From contig NC_080672.1 of NCBI RefSeq assembly GCF_030247195.1, positions 188,611,201-188,675,200 on the forward strand: a stretch of DNA of 64,000 nt. The letters run 5' to 3'. The translations under genes were made by a program, and so were the position numbers. The notes under the pieces are model-generated. The model searched no databases, was not told where the DNA came from, and saw nothing but the letters and a program-made list of their open reading frames with translations. How positions within the stretch are numbered: position 1 is the stretch's first letter; the number at the start of each line of letters is the position of its first letter. Positions 31,881 to 43,683 of the stretch are shown in pieces. The DNA comes from Topomyia yanbarensis. Its lineage: Eukaryota; Arthropoda; Insecta; Diptera; Culicidae.

Positions 31881-33420
31881 TTTTTTTGAAAATAGGGATT
31901 AGTGTCGAACATTTCCAGTGCACTGGAAACGTTTGCTGCTGAAGCGACATATTGAAAAGTTGCGCGAGTGGTGTAGCCAAGACAGCTGTAGGCATAATAC
32001 TCGGACCGGGATCGAAGGACGCTTTTGTCTTCTGGATAGCCGAACAAACCATTTCATCGTCGATGACGAAAACATTCATGCTGAAAATATCAGAAGGGAC
32101 GAATCTTGAGAGAAGACGCTCGAAATGTGCCGTGCAAAACAGCTGCACTTATCTTCAGCAGAGAAAGCTGCATCGTTATCGAGAAACATTTCAGATGGGA
32201 AACCCGTTTCCTTCCTCTTAGTGTTAGCAAACGACCAGAATCCCTTGGGGTTCCGATGTAAGTTCAGTTGTATTCGATTTACCTATCGTCTATAGAGAAA
32301 CTTGTTATAACTGCGGTAATCGTTACTAGCGAGCGAAAAAAATCGGTTCAATAAAGGGCATCGTCGATTAGTAAAAGCACGAAGTGCTTTACTACGCGAG
32401 CGTTTTAGTCTGCGTAGTGTTCCATTAGATGAAGGTGGTTTCTTGGCAGGTTGATATTTCGGGACTGAAGCTGCAACACATTCCAGAAGTAAACAGTTGT
32501 AGTGAGTTACAGCATCGTCGACATTTGCAAAATATTGCAACTCATTCCAGTTGGTACACATTAGAGAAGAGCGGAATAATCTGTCTTGCGAAAATGGAAT
32601 TTATCGAGAATCGGTTCGTCTTCATAACGAAGACATTGGCGGAACTTCAGCAAAACTTTCAAAGCAGAATGGTGATTGTCACAGGGTACTAAAGTTTTGG
32701 ATGCCTGCACAACAGAACATTCACGTAGTGCACTTCCACTGACAAAAACTGGGTCCAAAAAGCGGGACTGATGATTGGAAATTAGACTAACTTGTTTCAG
32801 TCCATGAAAGGCTATTCCGTCAATTAGGAGACGACTCGCAGGAGTGCTGTTGGGTCGGGGAATGCAAAATCGTGAACAGATGGAGTCCAAATGAGCCCGG
32901 GCTGGTTGAAATCTTCAAACAGGAACAATTCGTCACTAGAATCTGCGATAGAACAGACGTATTCCACGGCATCAAGATGAAACTGCACAATATTACAGTC
33001 ATGTTGCTTTTCCGGAAGTATATAGGCAGCTCCAATGAAACAGTTTCCAGATGCTCTGCTAAGTTTCACCCAGACACTCTCAACGAAAGAGAATCTTCCT
33101 TCCGCGATCCGACAAGAGACGAGAGTGTTCGAAACTGTTAGTGGTATTGCGATCAACTCGGTACACAGTGAATGAATCGTCGAATAGCTGCACAGAGTTA
33201 ATCTTATCATTCAACCAGGATTCAGTTAGAACATAAACGTAATAATTTCCATCCATAACAGCCCATAATATACATCGTCGACCTTTGTTCCTAAACCTCT
33301 CGTATTTTGATAATACACTCGTATCATGTTGTTTGCATCAACCGCACTTGGTGCACATTGTCCGGGGACGGTGAAAGTAACGAGGCAGGGAACAGCTAAC
33401 CCGGCCGAGGGAGTCAGTTT
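31881..33420 (-). pseudogene. LINE B ORF2, 5' half: endonuclease to start of RT
   Basis: Minus-strand motifs in order: IRVYYQNTRGLGTKVDD near 33330, a TESWLND block (frame-shifted) near 33220, FSFVESVWVKLSRASGNCFI, then DDFNQPG-type DFNQPGLIW near 32930, a linker with SRSKALRAFTNRR (32400), then IQKTKASFDPGPSIMPT and FPVHWKCSTLIPIFKK at 31890, the start of the RT. Frames change at least four times. It is the upstream part of the LINE whose RT continues at 2370, and the two parts join as IPIFKK-GDKRN. Confidence 0.8.
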
Positions 33421-33614
33421 TTTGGCAGCATAATGAATTCACGGAACCGCATTCCAGCCAGCCATGAAGCAGGATCCAATGCTAAATCCTTCAAACCGGG
33501 ATCAACGGGAACCAACTTTGTAGGACTCAAATGTCAAGTTGATATCGGTATCGGTACGCTAGAATAGGCTCTGGAGGGGGAATCCCACAGTGGTAACCAA
33601 TCCACCCTACAGAT

Positions 33615-33839
33615 TGTAACGAAACTTTTTGCATGATCATTCTTTGGGATTCGTGGTTACACAGATGTTTCGGTCGTGGTTGTTAGTTGTCGTAAAGAAC
33701 TCGCCCTGAGGTCTCCCAGCCGGGCACGGGATCACTTTAAATCAACAAACCTCGCTCCTTCACGTCAAGACTAGTGCTTGCCTGGCGCTTAAGTGAAGGT
33801 TGTATTCGATCGAGTACGTCTTCTACCCCCCCCGTTACA
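33615..33839 (+). mobile_element. LTR with adjacent primer-binding site, probably Ty3/gypsy
   Basis: A 225 bp unit starts TGTAACG and ends CGTTACA, a 7 bp perfect inverted pair. Immediately after come TT and TGGCGCCCGACC (33842-33853), a standard gypsy-type leader/primer-binding site. No gag or pol follows, so it is a truncated element or an LTR plus leader. The second LTR was not found. Confidence 0.65.
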
Positions 33840-33853
33840 TTTGGCGCCCGACC

Positions 33854-34067
33854 AACGGATTTGGTTTTGATAATTTGTAAATAGTTTTTGAAGTAGAATA
33901 CTTCTAACGTTTCAATATGGGGGCCCGTTCCAAAATATCAGCTTTGGCAGTCGCGTCTGATTTTGAACGTTAATAACTTCCATCATACTTAATAGAATGA
34001 TTTGAGGTTTAAGGCAATTTTATCGAAAATATGTTCCGCAATGTAGTATTAAATTTTGGAGTATGTA
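33854..34067. other. Leader remnant and AT-rich spacer
   Basis: No feature recognised between the LTR leader and the MITE. Confidence 0.4.
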
Positions 34068-34382
34068 GGGTGATGAGCCCATTATCGCTATGTTTCTATT
34101 ATCACGCTACCCATTTGAAGCCGTTGGTTAGAGCAGTGTCTGCCATCTTTGTTTAACGCATTGAGTCAAATGGTAGCGCAACAATAGGGGCACTCGATTC
34201 GTGTTTTCGTTGCGCTCAAACACAAGAATTTCACTGTTTTCAACGCATTTATGTTATTATATTGGTTCTTAACAACGAAGCAAAGCGGTTGATGTCAATT
34301 TTTACGCATTCCATTGATTGTAAGGCAAGAAATTACCGAATTAGGCACCTTGCTTAGTATGGTGAAAATAGGCTCATCACCC
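34068..34382. mobile_element. TA-flanked MITE (GGGTGATGAGCC ends)
   Basis: Perfect inverted ends GGGTGATGAGCC and GGCTCATCACCC with TA on both sides (34066-34067, 34383-34384). Middle AT-rich, no ORF. Tc1/mariner-type by duplication. Confidence 0.9.
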
Positions 34383-34625
34383 TATAACATGCTTTAATAC
34401 CGAAAATACAGTGTTTTAAAAAATCTTACAAAAACTACCGAAAATGGTGAAAGCTCATCCCGGTCAGAGCCTTCAAAAAGGAGCATGTAAGCGTTTCATT
34501 ACCTACGGGAATGTTATATATACAGTTCAGGCGAGCTTGTTTTGTATGAGTGGGTTCTCGCTTACCACATGAGTAACATGCTCGTCCGGACGGTACAATG
34601 AGTGGTATCATGTTTGCGTTCCCGT

Positions 34626-34860
34626 ACCAAGCGTCATCGCAAGATTCTTCGTGATAAAATCCAGGGAATCACCAAATCCGCCATTCGGCGTGTGGCTCGT
34701 CGTGGTGGTATAAAATTCATCTCCGATTTAATCTACGAATGCTGATGGTGTGCAGGAAAATGTCATTCGAGATGCCGTGACCTACACTGAACACGCCAAG
34801 CGCAAAACCGCAATGAATGTCGTCTATACTATGAAGCGGCAGGGACGTATGGATTTGTAA
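34626..34860 (+). pseudogene. Histone H4 pseudogene
   Basis: The translation matches H4 from residue ~17: [35 protein letters not shown], then a stop and frame change, then [31 protein letters not shown] and a stop at about 34858-34860, missing the final LYGFGG. The first 16 residues are not recognisable. H4 is a core nucleosome protein of near-invariant sequence, so the many substitutions plus frame breaks show a dead copy. A TATATATA is at about 34513-34521, and a canonical histone stem-loop lies 39 bp after the stop. Confidence 0.93.
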
Positions 34861-34898
34861 GTTGAAAAGGTAGAACTCGCTTGTATAATTATAAAAAA

Positions 34899-34914
34899 GG
34901 CCCTTTTCAGGGCC
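34899..34914 (+). promoter_or_regulatory. Histone mRNA 3' stem-loop
   Basis: GGCCCTTTTCAGGGCC: 6 bp stem and TTTC loop, preceded by A's and followed by ACCAAAA. This is the replication-dependent histone 3' processing signal, here after the H4 pseudogene. A purine-rich downstream element (TTTCAAAGAA) follows. Confidence 0.95.
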
Positions 34915-35242
34915 ACCAAAATCATTTCAAAGAATAAGTTTGCATTTTCTGTTTCATGGACTGTTTCTCCCTGGAAATGAATTTGGGTTAAACCCTAAAT
35001 TATGATTTATTTCAGTACGCAAATTGCAAATATGGTCAGAAACAAACTGGAGTGAAGTGGAAAACATTTTTACTAGGCGCATTCAAAAAAGGTTTCAATT
35101 CTCAAACATTTTACCAAGGTGCCGTATTACATTACTCTCTTTGCCCTGAGTGTTCGATAATCTCCGTATTGGAAACACAATTTTAATTTTGTTCTTTACG
35201 GTTTTTACAAGAGCATTTCTTTGGTAAGTCTCAGCGTTCGAT

Positions 35243-35650
35243 TTATGCTTTCTTTTCGGTCTTCTTGGGAGCAGTACGGCTTGGATATTTGGCAACACAC
35301 CGCCCTGAGCAATTGTCACTCCGAAGAGCAGTTTGTTCAACTTTTCGTTGTTACGAATCACCAGCTGCTGAAGACGTGGGATAATTTGTCTTTTTGTTTG
35401 ATGAAAATTTCACAGATTTTCGCAGACTTCTGGAAATATTGTGATTTTTCACAGATTTTTTGGAAATTTATCACAGATTTTCACAGATTTTTTTCCTGTT
35501 TTAGCCATCACAGATGGTAAAAAGATTTTTTTGACTGAAACACAGATTTTAATGTAGCATCCCTGGTCACGGGCAGCATTTCCTTCCAATTTAAACACTT
35601 TAACAGCAAGGTATTCCATTACAGCTACCAGGCATGGGAAAAATCATTTC
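35243..35650 (-). pseudogene. Histone H2A pseudogene, split by a MITE-like insert
   Basis: The minus strand gives LVAVMEYLAVKVFKLEGNAARD (35640-35570), then an insert, then [14 protein letters not shown] and [18 protein letters not shown]. After a one-base loss comes the normal end KKTEKKA and a stop at 35243-35245. This covers H2A residues about 58-124. The N-terminal half is absent. It converges on the H4 pseudogene. No stem-loop is recognised after its stop. Confidence 0.9.
35396..35565 (-). mobile_element. MITE-like insert with a hAT-like end in the H2A pseudogene
   Basis: One end, on the minus strand, is CAGGGATGCTACATTAAAAT (ending at 35565), with repeated CACAGATTTT words, similar in style to the hAT-like elements A and B but not the same sequence. 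The other end is not a matching inverted repeat and no 8 bp duplication is seen, so the insert is truncated or eroded. Confidence 0.55.
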
Positions 35651-35659
35651 ACGAAACGA

Positions 35660-37331
35660 TCAATTTGAAATCATCCACCAACATGCTCTTACTGTGAAAC
35701 CCGATCTCGGCAACCTTTCTTGTGCAGAGTTACGCGTTCATGCGAAAGCGAGAAGCAAAACACAAAACTGAAAAACGTTTTTAATCCACCTAACAGTGTG
35801 ATGAGACATTTCTTATAACTCTTATCACTCTCTTCGGATATTATATCGTTTGAGAACATTTAGAACTTGATGCTTCGCGATGTTTTTGATAACACATACT
35901 ACATGGGATAGTGGCAGGACTCAGAGAATCGCTCAAATCAGCATAGGACAACATCAGTGCTAGAAATCTCAAACCAAATCAATGGGAAAGCGAAAAAATG
36001 GCCCATAAAATAGACATACCAACGAATTATTGTTAATGCTCTGTTAATAAAATATCTATATTGTGGTGGGAAAACTGAATTTTCCTAAAGGTGTTATATA
36101 TTGTACTGAGCCAAAAAAATCGAAATTGTTTTTAATCGTTTCGAAGTTTATACTTTACTCACATTTCCAACGCGACTGAGAACTAAGAAAATTTTAATGA
36201 AATCGCAGCTCCTGATATCACGCTATCTCTGAAGTGCATGCGTGCATAGTTTCAAATTTTACTTCGACATCGACTTTTTCTAAAGGTGACTTCCCAGTAG
36301 TATCCTTGATTTGAATTATTATCGCTAATCCTAATGCCAAAGAACAAATAAAACCTCACGAAAACCAACCGTTCGGAAAAATCATCATCATTACTGGAAT
36401 TTTCATTTTCACGAAACTTTTCGATAACCTTCCGTCACTTGCGTTAATGCACTGGGTGCACAGTGCTCTGAAAATCTAGCGAAATCGTCTTAGGGCACCA
36501 GCGGGTCTGTAAAGAATACTAAAAATTAATTTGTATTCCATAATTTTCAGTTCGAGAGATCGTGCTCACCGCAAGCCATGAAAAATAGACTACGTTGTGA
36601 AGCGATGGTCACTATTTATTAAAAAATCACGGTTAAATAAAAAAATAAAACTATTAAAAAATTTCAAATAGTTTATAATTTTCACAAAGATATTAGGAAA
36701 AATTGTTTAATAAGCTTTCGTAGTATTGTGTAGGAAAAAAGCTGAAAATTTCAGTATTTTCTCTATCTGCAACATATAAACCCTTAAGTATACCAATTAA
36801 TTGGTATACGAATAGGTTAGGTTCGCCAAATTTTGGAAGAAGTCTATAAAATAATCCCTTGAAAACTACTTAAAAACTGTTGTAGTTCGATGCAATAAAA
36901 AAATCTCCAAAAAAGAAATGTACCTATTAATGTGAAACACAGCGAATAATACATACAATAAAGACCCATTTTTATCAGTCTCATGGTGTATTTTAGGCTG
37001 ACAAAATCGGGACATTGACTAAATCGGGCAATTTTTTTCTTTATAATAAACTGAAGCTGTTAAAATATTCTTCTCGTCCCTTGATGTAGTCTGATAACTA
37101 TTTCTGATTATGATGAGCTTTTTATTTTCGCATATTTCGCATATCTTCATGATAAGGAAAACAGGCTCAAGAAAGGATTTACTCGAATTCAGTCTTGTTC
37201 GTCTGCTAGAGCCCATCAAACATATATTCATATTTGGCTGATAAAATTGGGGTTTCAATGTGTTATAATAGATATTCAGCATTCGAAGAAGTTTCTTGTG
37301 AACGAGTGTAGAACGACTTTGTCTCTACTTA
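35660..37331. other. No gene recognised
   Basis: AT-rich. A W-type start (TTTTTAATCCACCTAACAGTG) is at about 35779-35800. Otherwise no recognised structure. Confidence 0.45.
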
Positions 37332-37339
37332 CTTGAAAT

Positions 37340-39129
37340 CAGCGGCGTAGCCAGAAATTCGGTTTGGTGGGGGTTTGGTGAAAATCGATCATACTGTCCA
37401 AACGGCATAATTCCGAAACCGTAATTTTTGAAGTTTTAAAATTATGCAGAATTAATTTTTCAGAAAATAGTAACAGAGTTCGTGTCTTTAGCGAATTTGT
37501 TGAGACTTTATTGTAGTCATGAATATTAACCTGAGAAAATTCACCATAAATACTTCTTGAACGATATACCGTCAACGTTGTTTAACGTTTGTAAAACTCA
37601 TCGAAGATACTAACCCTCCGAAATTGGCGGTTACAAAATGATGCTATCTTGACCTTAAATTACTGTTTTTGAATATTTGACCTATACATATAATTGGTCA
37701 TACAATAAAAATCAAATGCTCATCAAAATCGATCAGGACCTGCTAGAATCGAATGGAAATCGTCATTTTTCATAAATTTCTCTCTACATTCGGAAAGCGT
37801 TATCCTCGTTATTAATCATATTACGTTTTCGTCTCAACTCGACGCATTCCCAAAATAAAAACCTGTTTTAATCCACCTAGTGGTGCAATTGTGCTTGTCT
37901 CATTTGTCCAGACTACGATTCCATGGCTGGTTATGTTCAATACAATGGTGGAAATGAATATTACATGTTCAGTACGATTTGCACATACATACAATGGATC
38001 GACAGCCACGATCTTGAGATACTATGTGATACTGAAACATCGCTTGAAACCAGCGGCGGATCATGGAGAAAGATCCGGGAGGTCCGGGTCCTGCCAAAAA
38101 TTTTCAACTTGTTAAGAAATTTTAAATTAGTTTTAATTTTAAAGTAGCAACCCCTCACTGCATACTCCCTCCGGGCCGGTATAATTGACGATTTTTGGAG
38201 TGATTGCATAACCTTTCTATATGAGAAAGACAAAAATGTACCAAAGTCCAAAGAAGTCAATTTTTGTCAAACATCTCATGCATGTTTCATGCATTTTAAA
38301 GTCATTTGGCATCAAAAATACAAATTTGATTTTGAAAATTTTTCATTTCAGTTTATATGGGAATTTGCTAGGTGATTGCACTCTTCAACTCGTAACTCCG
38401 GAACCGGAAGTCCAATCAATAAAAATTCAATAGCAGCCGATGGGAAGGTTGTACCTTTCATTTGAGACTAACTTTGTGCAAATCGATCCAGCCATCTCTG
38501 ATTAACAGAGGTCACATTTTTTTCCACATACACACATACACACACAGACATTTTCCAACCTCGACGAACTCAGTCAAGTGGCATATGACACTCAGCCCTC
38601 CGGGTCGGGATTAGATTGACGAATTTTAGAGTGAATGAGAAAGGCAAAAACATTTTTAGCAAATGTTGAAAGTTATGCATTTTTTGGTGAGCAGTTCTAT
38701 GTTTCATAGACATTAAATCAATTTTAACGTCACTTCCTTTTAAATAAAGACCCTTATGACAGTACATCTCTACAAAAGCGAGATCAATTTGAAAAGAAAT
38801 CTGAGGATTATGATTGATTACAGAACTCTGGAATTTTCTATTGGAATGTTTTCAGGCAGGAATTTGATATTGATGCTATTAGACAACTGTGAAATCAATA
38901 CCAGTTACATATCAGGACCCCATTCCGACAATTTATCAAAAGTCCTCATGATGTTTACAACAACAGGTTATCAACCTACGGATCAGATAATTGTTATTGT
39001 AATATTGAATTAAATCAGTCAGCATCCATAAATTTTCAACTTCAATCCAATATTTTTTTTGGGTGTGTTGGGGGGGGGGGGGGGTTGTATTGCCTTAAAC
39101 TCCGAAACCTTCTCTTGGCTACGCCGTTG
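37340..39129. mobile_element. hAT-like element (CAGCGGCGTAGCC ends) with nested W
   Basis: Ends CAGCGGCGTAGCCA and inverted CAACGGCGTAGCCA. Flanks CTTGAAAT (37332-37339) and CTTGGAGT (39130-39137) match at 6 of 8 positions, an old 8 bp duplication. The W repeat at 37859-38652 is nested: the related fragment at 46110-46635 runs through that site without it. A G-run lies at 39068-39085. No transposase. Confidence 0.7.
37859..38652 (+). repeat. Dispersed repeat W, copy 1
   Basis: Starts ACCTGTTTTAATCCACCTAG and ends GAGAAAGGCAAAAA. Contains the phrases GTAACTCCGGAACCGGAAGT, CCAGCCATCTCTGATTAACA and an ACAC tract, in the same order as copy 2. It sits in an A-rich site of the hAT-like element. 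Non-coding. Confidence 0.75.
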
Positions 39130-39137
39130 CTTGGAGT

Positions 39138-40024
39138 TATTTATTTCGCTTTTCATTTTCCGATATGTTTCAGATTGATCCGATGGTCATAAGTTAGAAA
39201 AATTGCAGTGAGAAGGTTCGTACAAATGAACATTTTTGCACTGATAAGTTATCAAGTTCCTTCCAGACAACTTGGAAGTGTTCGGTGATTATTTCTAGCG
39301 GTTGTAGATAGAAAAATGAAATACAAAATTCGATTTGTCGAAATAATGTTTGGCTTATTTCAATGGATTATAAAATAAATAGGTTTATACACAGCAGAAG
39401 AGATTTATCATTTACAGTAATATCAGAATAACTCGTTTTGAAGATTTTCTTTCACATATAGTCTAATATATTTCAGTATTCTGAATACACGGAGTAGTCA
39501 TGTCTTCAACAAAATTAGTTATGGAATGTCTTCAACATAGTTTTTCTTTCTTTTGATAATAGAGGCTTTAACCTTTCAGCTCTCTTTCGAGATTTGAAAA
39601 ATTTCGAACCTTATGTGTGGGGTTTGGGAATTGAATCTAGGTGAGCTATGTACACCCATTAAACAAAGTTCTTTGAAATAGCATTTTCAAAAACTTTGCT
39701 GAAATCAATTAATCTCGAACTAAATTTGTTTGAAGAATAAATACTTTATAATTACTTCTAGGAGAATTAACCGCCAAAATTATTTTATTAGGAGATGCTG
39801 CTTTACGTTGTAATATTCTTCAAAGATACTAAACACCCAAAGTTGCAGTTTCGAAACAATGTGATCGCGACCGAAAAAAATATTTTGAGCATTATTTTTT
39901 TTTACTTTTCTTCACTATTAAAGTTCACAACTACAGAACGAGTTCTCATATACAAAATTGTATTACACCATTCAATTCAACACCCTAATATACACCATTA
40001 GTAGAAACTAACTAAATATTATAA
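39138..40024. other. AT-rich, no feature recognised
   Basis: No coding or repeat structure found. Confidence 0.5.
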
Positions 40025-41403
40025 AACCTGTTTTAATCCACCTAGCGGTGCAATTGTGCTTTTCTCAATCATGAACACGTGAATGTTTGCGTTGTTTATA
40101 TTCATTAAAAGCTTTCAAATGCATATATTACATTTTATAATTATACATGACATGACAAATATACAAGAAAAGAAATCATTATTCGAGTTCTAAAATTTTG
40201 TAAAAGAAAAAACAGCCAAGGTAATACTGAACTGAAAAAAGGTGCGAAATCGGCAAAGTCCCAAAAAGTCGATCTTTATAAAAAAAAATTTTTTCGTGGT
40301 AACATAAAATCTCGACGTTTCATGCATTTTAAAGATGTTTTGCATCAAAAATACGAATTCGATTTCTGAAATTTCATGAAAAAATTTTGAGTTTCGGCTT
40401 ATATGGGAATTTCATATGTGACCGGACGGTTCAGTCTATATTTCCGGAACCATATAAGCGATCTGTGCGAAATTTTACAGACATCTGTGAGGATAATATA
40501 GCTATCATTTGGGACTAAGTTTGTGAAAATCGGCCCAACCATTTCCGAGAAACTGATATGAGTTTGCTAGTTTTGAAAGATGGCCGCTTTTCCCGGGCAC
40601 TTCCGGAACCGTCTATGGTGGTCAATGTAGTCAACGAAAGTTTGTTTGGTCGTCGGTGACCTAGAACTGCAAATTTAAGTTGTTTGAGAGACGTTTTAGC
40701 GAATTTTTTACCTTTTTTGCTTTCATCGGAGTATCGGTTTGAATCACAATTTGCTATGTGATCGCACGCCACAACCCGTAACTCCGGAACCGGAAGTCGG
40801 TTCGGGATGAAATTTAATAGCCATTTACGGGGACGCAACATCTTTCATTTGAGACTAAGTTTGGTTGATTCGGTCTAGCCATCTCCGAGAAACCGATGTA
40901 ACTGTTATTCTGAATGTGGATACTTCCGCCGGGGCTTCCGGAACCGATGATGGTGGCCAATGTGACCAAAGAGACTTTGAATGGCTGTTAGTGACCTAGT
41001 ACTACAAATCGAAGCAGTTGTGGTCACATTTTGGAAAAATTTTCATCATTGTACCTTCATTGCAGAAATTATTAAAATCGACATTTTCTGCGTGATCGTG
41101 CTCATCACCCTGTAATTCCGGAACCGGAAGTCGGATCCATTAGAAATTCAATAGCAGCCTATGTTGCACCTTTCATTTGGGACTAAGTTTGTGAAAATCG
41201 GTTCAGCCATCTCTGAGAAAAGTGAGTGAGATTGTGTTCGCGTACACACACACACACAGACGCACATACACACACACATACATACACACACAGACATTTG
41301 CGAACTCGACGAACTGAATCGAATGGTATATGTCACTCGGGCCTCCGTTAAAAAGTCGGTTTTCAGAGCAATTGCAATACTTTTCTATGGAGAAAGGCAA
41401 AAA
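40025..41403 (+). repeat. Dispersed repeat W, copy 2 (longer)
   Basis: Starts AACCTGTTTTAATCCACCTA and ends GGAGAAAGGCAAAAA like copy 1, but carries three in-line variants of the block CGGAACCGGAAGTC...AATAG..AGCC..., so part of it is internally repeated (about 40390-40560, 40740-40910, 41060-41230). A CA/TG tract lies at 41240-41295. Non-coding; open frames from the CA tract are artefacts. Confidence 0.75.
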
Positions 41404-41759
41404 TGTATATTATTTCCAATCCTGTCTAGAGGCTACACCCAAAATCCGACGAGTATGTTTCTATTACTTTTGGGTAAGATTCTATTGTCTTTTCGATAAC
41501 AGACCACGCAATTGCGCATTGCGGTATTAAACTCATATTCCCGCAAAGGTAGTAAACAGTGGAATGGCGAATTTCGGTTGCTATTCGTGTATGTGTATCA
41601 TACAACCAAACTCTTTTTCACTATGTGTCAACATCGGCTCTGTTTGTATGCAGGATAATTCGGTCGATTTCTATGATAATGTTTGTATAGGGTCAAACCA
41701 ACTGGAACTCAGGCGGATTTCTGCTCAAATTCAGGCTGGAATCTGCCCCATCCGGCACA
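41404..41759. other. No feature recognised
   Basis: Spacer before the minisatellite. The open frame beginning 41564 runs into the minisatellite and is not supported as a gene. Confidence 0.4.
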
Positions 41760-41955
41760 GTTCCCGATCCGGACCAGTTCTCGGATCCGGACCAGTTCCT
41801 CGATCTGAACCACTACCCGGATCCGGACAAGTCCCTGGATCTAGCCCATCCCCTTTTTCCCTTACCAGCTCCGGACCTAAACCAGACTTAGACCTGGTGC
41901 TTAGATCCAGACAAGTGTCTAGATCCGGACCCTCGGTTCCGATGCGTGGATCCAA
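41760..41955. repeat. GATCCGGACC minisatellite
   Basis: About ten degenerate copies of an 18-24 bp unit built around GGATCCGGACCAGTTCCT. Translates as repeated SGPVPGS on one strand, but both strands stay open, as expected for a unit divisible by three. Confidence 0.9.
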
Positions 41956-42058
41956 CCCGTAGGTCTTGCTTCCCGTACATGACGTGAAGGACTGTGCATG
42001 TTTGTGCAGTCGCTACCTTGCTGTTGACGTCCGTGATAGAAAAGAAATTTCAATTTAA

Positions 42059-42281
42059 AGTACGATTCACACGATACATCAGGCTTCCGTCACCGGTACG
42101 GAGCGTCAAGATTAGTTACATGCAGTTAAATGGAAGCATTCACACACAACATCAACGGCACGGAACTTTTTAACGTACGGTACGTGTGAACGGGCATAAG
42201 AGAAAAGTATTAAACTTATTCTGACGGAACGGTGACGTTCCGTTGACGTTGACGGAAGCTGATGTATCGTCTGAATCGTCC
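42059..42281. mobile_element. TTAA-flanked MITE
   Basis: TTAA on both sides (42055-42058, 42282-42285). Inverted ends share ACGATTCACACGATACATCA (left) and ACGATTCAGACGATACATCA (right), then GCTTCCGTC. About 223 bp, no ORF. TTAA duplication fits a piggyBac-like or Kolobok-like source. Confidence 0.88.
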
Positions 42282-42329
42282 TTAACACCGACCGAAATAC
42301 CCCAGCTAGTCTCCTGGGTATTAGCTAGT

Positions 42330-42560
42330 CTCCTATGTAACGAAACTATGTAAGGTTTGTACGGTTATAACTTCGCAATTAGTAGATGGATTTCAATCAT
42401 TTATACACCAATCGATTCAGAAACACCTGACTTGAATATAATTGCTAATTAGATTGATGTACTGTTGTTGAAAATCGGTTGAATTAAAATTGAAAAATAT
42501 CACGAAAAAAGGGGAAATGTGCTTACACGAGGCGGCTATTCCGAGCAGAGCCGTCAATAC
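42330..42560 (-). repeat. Diverged fragment of the R right end
   Basis: Resembles R near 27300-27520 in reverse: TGTAACGAAACTATGTAAG, TAGATGGATTTCAATCATT, ACACCAATCGATTCAGAAAC. Noticeably less similar than the other R copies, so an older relative. Confidence 0.7.
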
Positions 42561-42594
42561 AGAACATTTAAGAGGTCAATCAAACAAGGAAAAG

Positions 42595-42749
<155 letters not shown>

Positions 42750-43193
42750 CTGAATTTCCTTTTTGCCTTATCATTCGATACTTGATGGTCGACGAGTAGT
42801 GTACGGACGTACGTACCTAAACGATTCTCATAAACAAACGGCCAATAATTTCATCTATACTGTACGGAACAAACAGATTCTTGCGTGATTTGGGAAATAA
42901 TCATAACAATTGTGTAGCTGATTCCGTAGAGAATACGATTACCGTAAACTTTGATAGAAATGATTTTGTAAAAGCATTAATTAGCCGTTCTTTGATTGGT
43001 GGTTTACTTGTTAGCACCGCCTTTTTGGCGATGAACCACATCTGAGATACGTAAAACGAATTGTCTGAGGGAAAATGTTTTCAGTTTGCATTTGATCATC
43101 GTTGCCTGCGGCCGCTTCAAAATTGCCTCCAGACGTCAACAGAAGTCGCATTGTTATTGGCAAGGAAACGGCGAAATAATATTAACAACAAAC

Positions 43194-43209
43194 GGTCCTT
43201 ATTAGGACC
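43194..43209 (+). promoter_or_regulatory. Palindrome resembling a histone 3' stem-loop (array unit 1/2)
   Basis: GGTCCTTATTAGGACC has a 6 bp stem and 4 base loop (TATT), preceded by AACAAAC and followed by ACAAAA. The histone consensus has TTTC in the loop, so this is similar but not canonical. No histone frame is seen before it. Confidence 0.5.
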
Positions 43210-43236
43210 ACAAAATCGTTCTCAGAAGAATTACTA

Positions 43237-43683
43237 ATGAAATTTCCATTTCGTGCTTTGGTAAATAACTTCCCTCTTATCGGGTTAGTTATCTTCTATA
43301 ATAATATCCGAAAAATGTGCGATAAAACAAATAAACTGACCAATTGGATGTAAACAAGAAAATACCTACAAAAATTTGAATCAGAAAAGTGACCTTGACG
43401 AAAAAAAATGCTTCGATCGTTTCTACGTGTTTGGCAACTGAAGCTGCCAACTTGTTTTCCAACCTTAATTATTTGCGCTGTGCTGTACGGAACAAACAGA
43501 TTTTTGCGCGATTTGTTGGGAAATAATCACAACAATTGTGTAGTAGATTCCGTAGAGGATACGATTACCGTAAACTTTGATAGAAATGATTTTGTAAAAG
43601 CATTAATTAGCCGTGCTTTGATTGGTGGTTTACTTGTTAGCACCGATGAACCACATCTGAGATACGTAAAACGAATTGTCTGA
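43237..43683 (+). pseudogene. Array unit 2: unrecognised small membrane-type protein gene
   Basis: ATG at 43237 opens a frame with a hydrophobic stretch (PLIGLVIFYNNI), then a basic region. A frame change near 43385 leads into MLRSFLRVWQLKL, a second hydrophobic stretch (FPTLIICAVLY), a polar middle (NNCVVDSVEDTITVNFDRND) and RALIGGLLVST. In the unit at 44363 the two halves are in one frame, so an ancestral protein of about 145 residues with two or three hydrophobic segments is suggested. No family recognised. The palindrome at 43194 lies about 28 bp upstream of the ATG. Confidence 0.45.

Noticed and set aside
41148..41400. Cysteine/valine-rich minus-strand frames (VCVCMCVC)
   Set aside because: Translation of the CA/TG tract in repeat W.
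41564..41962. 132-codon frame with SGPVPGS repeats
   Set aside because: Minisatellite with a unit divisible by three; both strands open.
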